This document shows, in pieces, positions 17,207 through 24,700 of a DNA stretch of 28,522 nt. The notes under the pieces are model-generated. The model worked only from the letters and a program-made list of their open reading frames with translations, made no database searches and had not been told where the DNA came from. Each line of letters starts with the position of its first letter. The stretch's first letter is position 1. The position numbers were made by a program, and so were the translations under genes. The DNA comes from a virus, in the IMG/VR virus record IMGVR_UViG_3300025872_000236, positions 1 through 28,522 of that record. One strand, 5' to 3'.

Positions 17207-19017
17207 ACAGGACTCGACTTACGACGCGGAGCGCGCTGTTCCGGCAGCGGCTTCATTTCCGGGGCGTTGCCTTGAGTCTTGATCATCGCTAATCGTTCAC
17301 GAATAGCCTGAGCGACTTCGGGATTTGTTTGCTGAATCTTAGCCAGCTCCATACGCTTCTGATCGGCATCGCCGGGGCTCTTGAGGAACTGATCGACCAT
17401 GGCGTCTAAAAGACCGGGCGTGTACTGAACACTAAGACCCGGCATGGGCTCGAGGGCGGCCTTCTTTTGCATAGGCGGAGCGCCGCCGTTTTGCTGAAGT
17501 TCTTGCTGCTTCTGCTGCGCCTTGAGCTGATAATCAGTTTGAGTTTGCAGCGCGCGGCCTTGAGCCTCGGCCTGAACAACCATCTGCTTGATAACAGCGG
17601 CGTCACGATCGGAAGCTTCCTCAGCCTTACGACGGCGTTCTTGTTCAGGATCAAATCCAAGCTCTTCCAACGTCGTACGATCCGAGACGGTATTCGTCTG
17701 ACGCAGATTAAGAGCGATCTGCTTCTGCTGGACGTCGTCGGCCATCTTGAAGTCCTTGTGCGTGATCTTCACGGCCGGGAGCGACAAGAAGCGCTGAAGC
17801 TTGGGAACCAAGAAGTCCTGCAAGAACGAGTTGAGCTGCTCGATCATGTTGAGGAACAGATTTTCAAGAACGCGCAGCGAAATGGACGATCCAGACCAGT
17901 TAAGTCCGCCGTAGATAAACTCTTGCGGAACGTCCAGACCGCCGGCGATCTGCTGACGAAGCATGTTCAGCTCGTCGAATACATTCAAGCTCTTAGCATC
18001 GCCACGGATGTTCTCTACCGACACGGGGAACGGTACGGTGTAGATGGAGTTTTGGTCGCGGCGCCAACGCCCGACGATATCCATCATCTTGCGCGACCAC
18101 TCGCCGAGATCGGCGTTCATATGCGGCGATACGCCGGAGCTAGAGGCTTGCGGAATGATTAACGTGAGCGGAAGCACGTGCTCGAGCGCGATGGCTTCCT
18201 GAGCCCGCTTGTAGGTCTGGAACAGCCACGCGTCTTTGAAGACCGGGAGCAGCGGAGGCATGCCGTAGGCATCGTCCTCAGCCGATACGGACGGGTTCTT
18301 AAAGTGGTAGATGTTCGAATCGTCGAACTTAATATTCTTACGATCCTTGATGGCCTTCAAGAACTCGATCGGCGTGCCATCGACAAGAACCTTATTGAGC
18401 TTCTTGTTCTCAATACGTTGACGCATCCACTTCGGAATCTTATAGATGTACTCGCTCGCATCGGTCAACGGGTTGTATCGAATATCGATGTACTGGGGAT
18501 TCCAGCGAATAACCTTGACGCGGGCCCGGTTGCGGATGACCTTGTCCTCCGGATCCATGATGCCCTTGATCTCACACTTAGAGCATTTGGCTATGAATTG
18601 AAATTCCGCGTATTCCCACTCGGATTTTTTCGCAACTTGTTTGTGTTTACACGCTCGACACTCTAAATACCGCTCAAATGGATACATAATCGACGCATAC
18701 GCATTACCGTACACGGCGTAGTCCAGCAGCATTTTATATTCGAGCTCTCGAATTTTGATGGTCTTCTCTAAGACCTCTTTCCACAGCTGCTTAGGTTTTT
18801 CTTTATCAGTGTCGTAGTTATACCCGGTGATAACGTACGAGCACTTCTTATTGATAATCGGGGCAATTTCCGAGTGGCTCGAGTACAGGTACTGGCACCA
18901 ACGGAAAAGCTCCTTGACCGACGGCGGCATGTACGTCGAGGAAATATCGAACCACTGGTGCGGGTATCCGCCGATCGAACCGCGGCGTCCGCCGCGCATA
19001 GTTGTAATTGGGGGCAT
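17203..19017 (-). CDS. Phage portal protein with zinc-ribbon insertion
   Basis: This 604-residue protein matches the general layout of phage portals. It has an N-terminal region with a helical wing (VKELFRWCQYLYSSHSEIAP), a conserved-looking LLDYAVYGNAYASIMYPFER segment and the domain IRYNPLTDASEYIYKIP. A long stem/clip-like helix region follows, with ELNMLRQQIAGGLDVPQEFI then YGGLNWSGSSISLRVLENLF. Residues from about 470 are Gln/Lys-rich and coiled. It would form the dodecameric vertex through which DNA is packaged. An unusual Cys4 insertion (C120, C123, C145, C148) interrupts the wing and looks like a zinc ribbon. The ATG at 19017 follows the upstream stop by three bases; no strong ribosome binding site is visible. 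The assignment rests on the portal-like YGNAY, DVP and NWSGSS region and on context. Confidence 0.85.
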   Translation of the reverse strand: MPPITTMRGGRRGSIGGYPHQWFDISSTYMPPSVKELFRWCQYLYSSHSEIAPIINKKCSYVITGYNYDTDKEKPKQLWKEVLEKTIKIRELEYKMLLDYAVYGNAYASIMYPFERYLECRACKHKQVAKKSEWEYAEFQFIAKCSKCEIKGIMDPEDKVIRNRARVKVIRWNPQYIDIRYNPLTDASEYIYKIPKWMRQRIENKKLNKVLVDGTPIEFLKAIKDRKNIKFDDSNIYHFKNPSVSAEDDAYGMPPLLPVFKDAWLFQTYKRAQEAIALEHVLPLTLIIPQASSSGVSPHMNADLGEWSRKMMDIVGRWRRDQNSIYTVPFPVSVENIRGDAKSLNVFDELNMLRQQIAGGLDVPQEFIYGGLNWSGSSISLRVLENLFLNMIEQLNSFLQDFLVPKLQRFLSLPAVKITHKDFKMADDVQQKQIALNLRQTNTVSDRTTLEELGFDPEQERRRKAEEASDRDAAVIKQMVVQAEAQGRALQTQTDYQLKAQQKQQELQQNGGAPPMQKKAALEPMPGLSVQYTPGLLDAMVDQFLKSPGDADQKRMELAKIQQTNPEVAQAIRERLAMIKTQGNAPEMKPLPEQRAPRRKSSPV

Positions 19018-19020
19018 GGG

Positions 19021-19674
19021 TTATTTGGCTTTCGCCATCTCCTCTTTGGCCATCGACAAACGTTCGAACACGTAGTTCTCTACATCATACAACTTTGCGG
19101 CCTGAACATCGACCAGTTCTTCTAAATTAAGTGTCGCATTAGGAATATCTTCTACGCGAGCCCTTATTTTCTCACGCAAATCTTTCTGAGAATCGGGTTC
19201 GTACTCAATGATGGCTTTAGGGTAAGCAAATACGCCATGCTGAACGAAGCACGCTTGAATGTACGCCACTACATCCTCCGAAAATTTTGGAAGATTCGGG
19301 TGAATCATTCGCGCCATTTGTATGCCGTATGAAATCTCCGCGGGCGACGCAACTTCAAGAACTTCAAAATTTGGCACGTGGTTGTTAAATGCCAAAATTA
19401 TATTCTCAAATCCCTCAATTCTTGTGGCAAATACGTCAGGATTGCCTAACAGAGTTTTTGCCGCAAAAATTGACGCCATAGCGCGATCAATTGGCTGATG
19501 AGAAACGTCAGATTTTAGCGAGGTCGGTAGAGAAAATTTAGTCGATATGCTTGTTCTAAGCGTTTCCGGTTCCCAACTAACCCAATCGGATCCTAAGACA
19601 GAGTTTAGTAATCTGACGTAGACCGCGACTGGGACGTTTTCGGCATTAAATAAAGCCGATTTTGGGTGTGACAT
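19021..19674 (-). CDS. Unrecognised head-region protein upstream of portal
   Basis: This 217-residue soluble protein has no signal peptide or transmembrane segment. It looks mainly helical, with an acidic, amphipathic C-terminal stretch (LEELVDVQAAKLYDVENYVF, then ERLSMAKEEMAKAK) that could be a coiled coil. The N-terminus includes a WVSWEPETLRTSIS segment. It ends three bases before the portal ATG and starts 13 bases after the stop of the preceding gene, so it belongs to the same transcription unit. Location suggests a head, neck or head-assembly protein. I do not recognise a family and no catalytic motif is evident. Confidence 0.82.
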   Translation of the reverse strand: MSHPKSALFNAENVPVAVYVRLLNSVLGSDWVSWEPETLRTSISTKFSLPTSLKSDVSHQPIDRAMASIFAAKTLLGNPDVFATRIEGFENIILAFNNHVPNFEVLEVASPAEISYGIQMARMIHPNLPKFSEDVVAYIQACFVQHGVFAYPKAIIEYEPDSQKDLREKIRARVEDIPNATLNLEELVDVQAAKLYDVENYVFERLSMAKEEMAKAK

Positions 19675-19687
19675 GAACTAACCATTC

Positions 19688-20731
19688 TCACTTCTTGGAC
19701 CAGGGTACGTACTTATTCTCCTCGAGTTTTTCTTTTATTTCCTTCATATCCTCAGTTTCTACCTCATCATCTTCTTTCTTAGGCAGCTTGGCGACAAGCG
19801 CGTCAATCGCTTTTTTCACCGCGGGAGAAGCGACGTAGTTGTAGTACTGAATGGGGCCACGAAGGAATCGATTTGCAACTTCGGGAGAGAATATCTGCTT
19901 CACTACGCCGGGATAGTTCACGGCGAGATTGGCAACCTGATTCTGCTCTATCGACGTCATATCACAAGACGCTAATTTAACCGCACCAGACCAGCACGTC
20001 ATAAACGCATCAGGAACACGACCGACAATACCAGCCGACTTATCGAGCTGATCGAGAAGGACGGCGCCGCGCTTTGAATCCATGCTCGCTAATCTATTTT
20101 TTAAATCTAGGAATTGAGCATGCTTAACAATGTCCTCTTTTAAAAGAGCTTCGCGTTGCTTCATCCCGTTTTCAAAATTAGGGCCGTAACCAGCCTTAGG
20201 CACGTAATCCATAATCCGCTGATCGGTGACCTGCGCCACTTTATTTAGCGCGTTTGCCGACACGACGCGCTCAGCCGGAGTCATTCGTCCGAAGTTCGCC
20301 AACCATTCTTGCTGAGCAAGGTCAAACGCAGCCTGCTTGCTCAGAGACTCGGTTTGCGGCATAGCCTCACCAGTTACGGTGAACGTGAATTGACCGGTTG
20401 AATTTACGGTCTCCGCTACAGCACCGGCTAGCTTAATCTGCGAAGATTCGGCCGCCTCCTGGATTCGGAATTGAGCCGCCTTGCGCATGTCTTCTGGAAG
20501 CTGATGGCCGTACGTATTGAAGTACGCGGCCGAAACCTTCACGAGCGCGGGCGAGGCGAGCGGAAACTTGCGGTGAGTGCCGGACGCCGTCTTAATCAAG
20601 ATCGCGAAATCACGGTCTTGGAGACGAGCTATGGCATCCGAGGACGGAACGCCCGACGACGCTAAATTAGGGTTGTTTACAAACTCAGGGTCATCGTAGC
20701 TATCAATTATCAGTCCGGCTAACTTAAGCAT
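19688..20731 (-). CDS. Unrecognised virion-module protein with KLAG N-terminus
   Basis: This 347-residue protein starts MLKLAGLIIDSYDD and is largely helical (for example ALVKVSAAYFNTYGH, RKAAQFRIQEAAESSQIKLA). The C-terminal 60 residues are strongly charged (LPKKEDDEVETEDMKEIKEK). The start is well supported: GGAGG sits seven bases before the ATG, inside the 3' end of the upstream gene. It lies in the head gene block just before the portal pair. It has no membrane segment and no recognisable protease triad. It may be a capsid-associated or internal head protein, but this is from position only. The short KLAG/KLAAP element shared with its upstream neighbour may be functional (see findings). 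Confidence 0.84.
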   Translation of the reverse strand: MLKLAGLIIDSYDDPEFVNNPNLASSGVPSSDAIARLQDRDFAILIKTASGTHRKFPLASPALVKVSAAYFNTYGHQLPEDMRKAAQFRIQEAAESSQIKLAGAVAETVNSTGQFTFTVTGEAMPQTESLSKQAAFDLAQQEWLANFGRMTPAERVVSANALNKVAQVTDQRIMDYVPKAGYGPNFENGMKQREALLKEDIVKHAQFLDLKNRLASMDSKRGAVLLDQLDKSAGIVGRVPDAFMTCWSGAVKLASCDMTSIEQNQVANLAVNYPGVVKQIFSPEVANRFLRGPIQYYNYVASPAVKKAIDALVAKLPKKEDDEVETEDMKEIKEKLEENKYVPWSKK

Positions 20732-20734
20732 GTC

Positions 20735-21082
20735 TCAGCCTCCGATCATCTCTCGGGGATCGATCGGGCCATCGGGAGCACCGCCCGGGCCCTGTGGCAT
20801 CGCGTCAGGCGATTGCTGGCGCTGTTGAGCCATCGCCGCCTCCTGTTGCTGCTGAGCCTGCATCTGAGCCTGCATCTGCTCTTGCTGCTCCTGAGCCGAC
20901 AGTTGTTGTTGCATTTGCTTAAGTTGCAACTTCAGTTGAAGATTCTGGAGCTGCTCGTTGAGCATGATATTCTCCATTTGTGTGGGCGACGGCGGACCCA
21001 TCATTTGGGGCGCCTGCTGTTGAGCGGGCGCCGCCAATTTCGTCAACTCAGTCAAGAAGCCAGTCATAAACGAGTCGGACAT
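20735..21082 (-). CDS. Q/M-rich coiled-coil protein, possible scaffold
   Basis: This 115-residue protein starts MSDSFMTGFLTELTKLAAP. The centre (about 40-95) is an almost continuous Gln/Met/Leu coiled-coil helix (LNEQLQNLQLKLQLKQMQQQ), and the tail is Pro/Gly-rich. I use the ATG at 21082, which has GGAG nine bases upstream; a TTG 27 bases earlier would add an unlikely N-terminus. A small, highly helical, low-complexity protein at the head of a capsid/portal gene block is compatible with a scaffolding or core protein. It could equally be a minor virion protein. It is the first minus-strand gene after the only large intergenic region, so it probably lies near a promoter. Confidence 0.8.
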   Translation of the reverse strand: MSDSFMTGFLTELTKLAAPAQQQAPQMMGPPSPTQMENIMLNEQLQNLQLKLQLKQMQQQLSAQEQQEQMQAQMQAQQQQEAAMAQQRQQSPDAMPQGPGGAPDGPIDPREMIGG

Positions 21083-21148
21083 CTCAGGTGTCTCCAAATA
21101 AGACCGCAAAATTTGTCATAAGAATATTGAGTCGGCGTTCTATACCGG

Positions 21149-21189
21149 TCTCAAGATCAGTATGATTTTTTTAATCATGCGTCTTGAGA
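21149..21189. repeat. Large imperfect inverted repeat in the intergenic region
   Basis: Outer arms TCTCAAGA (21149-21156) and TCTTGAGA (21182-21189) are perfectly complementary, as are the inner arms ATGATT (21162-21167) and AATCAT (21173-21178), which flank a run of T. The element sits between the leftward head gene block (ATG at 21082) and the rightward candidate ORF and ncRNA. It could be an operator, a terminator-like hairpin or part of a promoter region. No strong sigma70-type promoter was evident next to it. Confidence 0.55.
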
Positions 21190-21207
21190 TCGGAGTTAGG
21201 GAGCGTC

Positions 21208-21396
21208 ATGGATAGTAAGGAAATAGTGGAGATAGCGCGTAATTTAACGTCCAATCCGGTTATCGTCGATTTATTGAAAGATATTAAATCACGGCGACCG
21301 AGGAGTGATCGTTCAATTATAGTTGTTAACTCTGCCGGTATGAGGATTGATAATCTTAAATCTTTCCTGCTTATACCGAATCTTGGGTCCAAGTGA
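21208..21396 (+). CDS. Candidate small plus-strand protein (62 aa), uncertain
   Basis: An ATG at 21208 is preceded by GGGAG four bases upstream and opens a 62-codon frame ending just before the structured RNA. The N-terminal half reads as a plausible amphipathic helix (MDSKEIVEIARNLTSNPVIV), then a basic RRPRSDR patch and a hydrophobic C-terminus. It would be the only plus-strand protein in the window. The composition is protein-like, but the ORF is short and an overlapping minus-strand frame also exists. Part of it may instead be leader or promoter DNA for the downstream RNA. I do not recognise the product. Confidence 0.35.
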   Translation: MDSKEIVEIARNLTSNPVIVDLLKDIKSRRPRSDRSIIVVNSAGMRIDNLKSFLLIPNLGSK

Positions 21397-21745
21397 AGAC
21401 CACCGTGCTGCCCATAAAAAGGCGGTACGGCATCTTGTGGGGCTTGTCCCCCCGCCGCCGACTTACTATGCTGCTAGTACGCAGCCCGGAGTGTGCCTGA
21501 TTGCGCTGACCTGTGAAGTGACCTTGTTCAAGTCCGAAAGGGCGTCCTATGCGGCAAAGCCGCGGGTATAAGACGAGACATGAAGCTGGTTGGATTAACG
21601 TTGTCCGGAATAACACATCTTCGCGGCGGTCCGATTTGCCGGGCCACAGGGGCTACTGGTTGCCCCGCGCCGAACGCTACAAGCGCCGAGCGAAAATCAG
21701 CACCGGGGGTATGCCGAGACGGCTAGGCATACCCCCATCTTTTTT
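21388..21745 (+). ncRNA. Candidate novel structured RNA ending in an intrinsic terminator
   Basis: This interval has no credible ORF but is rich in local stems: GGCGG/CCGCC (21421-21425 with 21452-21456) around GGGG/CCCC (21439-21442 with 21448-21451); GCTGC/GCAGC (21470-21474 with 21481-21485); CGTC.TAT...ATA.GACG around GCGGC/GCCGC (about 21543-21576); CGGC/GCCG (21624-21627 with 21638-21641); GGGGC/GCCCC (21649-21653 with 21662-21666); and CGCT/AGCG (21675-21685). GTGCTG (21405-21410) pairs with CAGCAC (21698-21703), closing the whole domain directly before the terminator. A weak promoter-like pair, TTGATA (21347) and TATACC (21372) with 19-bp spacing, would start RNA near 21385; the 5' end is therefore approximate. 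It is GC-rich relative to its flanks. It lacks RNase P, tmRNA and SRP landmarks. The pairings are hand-found, so the fold is provisional. Confidence 0.62.
21705..21745 (+). terminator. Strong intrinsic terminator of the plus-strand RNA
   Basis: GGGGGTATGCC (21705-21715) pairs perfectly with GGCATACCCCC (21726-21736), giving an 11-bp stem with a 10-base loop, followed by ATC and six T. The T run is only on the plus-strand side, so this terminates rightward transcription. It lies just past the 3' end of the leftward 1558-residue fibre gene. Confidence 0.93.
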
Positions 21746-21758
21746 AGTCTATAAAACC

Positions 21759-24700
21759 TCAGATGGTCTCAAACACGGTCGCGCCCATGAATCCACTACC
21801 GTCGGACGGCGGAGCGATTAGCGCAATTTCGGTGTGAGTTCCTGCGGCGGGCAGTGTGATGCTGAATGTGCAGGACAGCGAAGACTTAGAGACGAGCGTC
21901 GTGACCAGATCGGTAAGAGCACCGGAGTTGTCAGACGATACAGCTAATATTGTTGGAATCACGTCTACATTTGACAAATTTGTATACGTGTAGGTGACGG
22001 TCTGAGTGGTTCCACCAGATACAGATGCGAGGGTCGGGAATCCCGAACTTGTTACTTGCGCAGCGTCGGCTCTGGCTGGTAGGGTAAAGTTGGTTCCGTA
22101 GGTCAGCAACACAGCGCCGGCTCGACTCAACAACTCTAATTTATACAGGATCGGCGTACCGTTTTTGTCGGCCACGTAGGTGAACGGAGAGACGTATACC
22201 GATGCGATAATCTGAGTAGACGACTGCTGTGTTATAACCAGCTTCGCTACCGGCTTGTTCAGGAACCTTATCGTGTGGTGCGTTAGCGCGCCGCTCACCG
22301 GCGATATCCGCAGAGACGCTACGTTGTACGATCCGAGATTAGTTCCGGTGATCAACATCTGACCGACTGTAGATGAGTCCGCAAGATTCGTGGTAATTAA
22401 CTCGGTTATAGTCGGGGATCCTGGAGTCGACGACACAGAAATACCGGTCTCTGTGCTGAAGTCCTCCGAGCCGATTGTTAAAGTCGTGCTCGCGCTCGCG
22501 CCCGGAAGATTCATCTTAAGGAATAACCGACGATCATCAGTGGCTAGCGGCGGCGATTTAACATTACCTAAATTAAACGTCAACGTTGTGTTTGACGGAT
22601 CAACAGTTGTTTCGGACGAAGATGTGGCAAACGCTTGGCAGTAGACGGTGGCCGCCGTATGCGTCAGATAACGTCCGTTAACAGTAAGCGTGAATCCAGT
22701 ATCGCCTTCGTATAAAACAGGCGGATTAATTGTGGTTCCGCTTCCATTTTTAAGCACGTATCCGGTAATTTCAGGAACCTTGTACGGCTCAACTTCAAAT
22801 GAGTGCGTCGCGGTATGATTAGCCGTAGCTACCGTTATCGTCACTACTTGACCGTCGCACGCGGCGGGAATAGTCAGCGTATCTATCTCAACTAAACCAT
22901 CGCTAACAATCGAAAACGAATTTAAGGATACGCCAGAAGCCGCGCCAGTTCCCGACACCGATACGCCCGTAGACACTGTGGTGTTGGATAGATTCTGTCC
23001 ATATATGCGGACTAATGCCGACCCCACCTGAGCGTATGCGCTACCAGCACCTTCAGTTTTGTCCGAAACCTCAATCGTGGTTATTACCGGACGAGGCTCA
23101 GCAATTGTGACTGTAAACGTGTCCGTATTCGTCGGATTCAAATCCGTAACAGTTACAACCAAATTAGTTCCGATAAGTGACGCGATGTTCGGTATCGAGT
23201 AAGGAAGCTTGACGTGCGTTGTGGACACCACAACAGCATCGCCCGACGCCACGGTTGTTCCATTAATCGAAATAGCGTAGGTGCAACCTGTACGGAAATT
23301 AGTGCCTGTAACCTTAATGTCGCCAGAGTCTCCGCAAACAGCGAGCGGCGCGTTTACCGATCCGTAAGTTAACGCATATTGCGGGGGACTTACGGGGTAA
23401 AAATCCAGATCAGTTATGTTGACGGCCGATGCCGACTGAACCGTCAGGGTCGTTGCAACGGATGTATTTCCGTTCGGATTTCGCACAGTAACGCTGTAGG
23501 AACCAGCGGTCGGCGAGTTTATCGTGATGAGGATATTACCTTGACCGGTTCCGGCGTTAGTTATCGTTAGCGTCTGAATAGATTGTAAACCGCTACCAGA
23601 CGGGCTGATCTGAACGACAGCCCCGGTAACTAAACCACTAGTAACGTTCACGGTTATTTGCTGTTCGGGAACATACTCAGTAATAGTTGCGATGCTGAGC
23701 GTAACGTTGGTCGGCGTGCTCGTATTGGCCACAACCCAGCTGCTCGTCGCCGTCAACCCAGACGGATTGTTAGTAACGGTCAGCGTTACGGTAGCCACCG
23801 TGTTGGTAACACAGGTGAACGTAAAGCCTGTCGATGTAACAGACGTCGGCGCGGTAACGCTGGTGGCGTTGGCTACAGAGATGGTCGGCGATATAAAGTT
23901 CTTTCCGACAACCGTTATAGTCTTCACCGATGCGTTCTGATCTGTAGACGACGGCGTTACCTGAGTTATCACAGGCACGGCATCGTTTATGGTCGGGATC
24001 GGAAGATCGGCTGGAATTAAAGCCAAATTTGCCAGCTGCGCCGCTCTTAATTTCAACACCTTATCTTCGCTGGAAAGATTCAGCGTTACTTTCGCAAACA
24101 CGGTCTCGCCCTCGGGGTCCGAAGGCTTCATACCAGACACGTTGAACGTGCTGGCAAGTGTGTTCATGTATCGTCCGCGATAGGCGGTGAATTCAGAGAT
24201 GGTAGCGTACGAAGTTGATCCGGTTGAATCTATAACTGTGTACTTACCGGTCAAAGATCCGTCGGACAAGTCAAACGGATAACCGCTCCAATTCGTGGTG
24301 GGAATAGCCGAGGTTGTGGGTAACGGAAGATTGCGACCGTAGGCCGTGATATACAGATCGGATCCGGCAGTTATCGACGTTACGGGAGTAAACGCGCCTG
24401 CGGCGTCGCGTGTATAGAATCTAGCCTCAATCCAAGACGGCGCTGCGGGCGGAATTACGAACGCTTGCGTAATCGTTTGCGTATTAAGCGAATCCGCCCT
24501 AGACGTAACCGTAATATTTACAGCAGTGCCGTATGTTAGACCTTCTGCGAGATCAAAAGTAAGTACTAAGTTATTACCTGAGAAGGAGTGACTAACGTTC
24601 CGAACGATGCGATCATCAAACTCTAAGTTAGTTGGCCACGTCCCGGGCGTCGCTACCGGATACTGCGCCGATACTTCGCTCGGCCTATCAGGTAACGGAT

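Noticed and set aside
21141-21379. Repeated TATACCG words as a phage promoter motif
   Set aside because: There are only two occurrences (about 21141 and 21372) and no consistent upstream element; too little to call a promoter class from one window.
21171-21392. Minus-strand 73-codon frame in the intergenic region
   Set aside because: It overlaps the better plus-strand candidate, has no ribosome binding site I can see, and its composition is not convincing.
21388-21745. Known RNA classes: RNase P RNA, tmRNA, SRP RNA, tRNA, group I intron
   Set aside because: No GAGGAAAGTCC-type RNase P core, no tmRNA acceptor/T-arm ends or tag frame, no SRP apical GGAAG/GCAGCC element, no cloverleaf, and no intron core with flanking exons were found by eye.
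21371-21821. Open frames overlapping the structured RNA (plus 21347-21571 and 21549-21821; minus 21371-21616)
   Set aside because: Arg/Pro-rich, unlike the neighbouring proteins, no good ribosome binding sites, and they cut across the terminator or strong hairpins.
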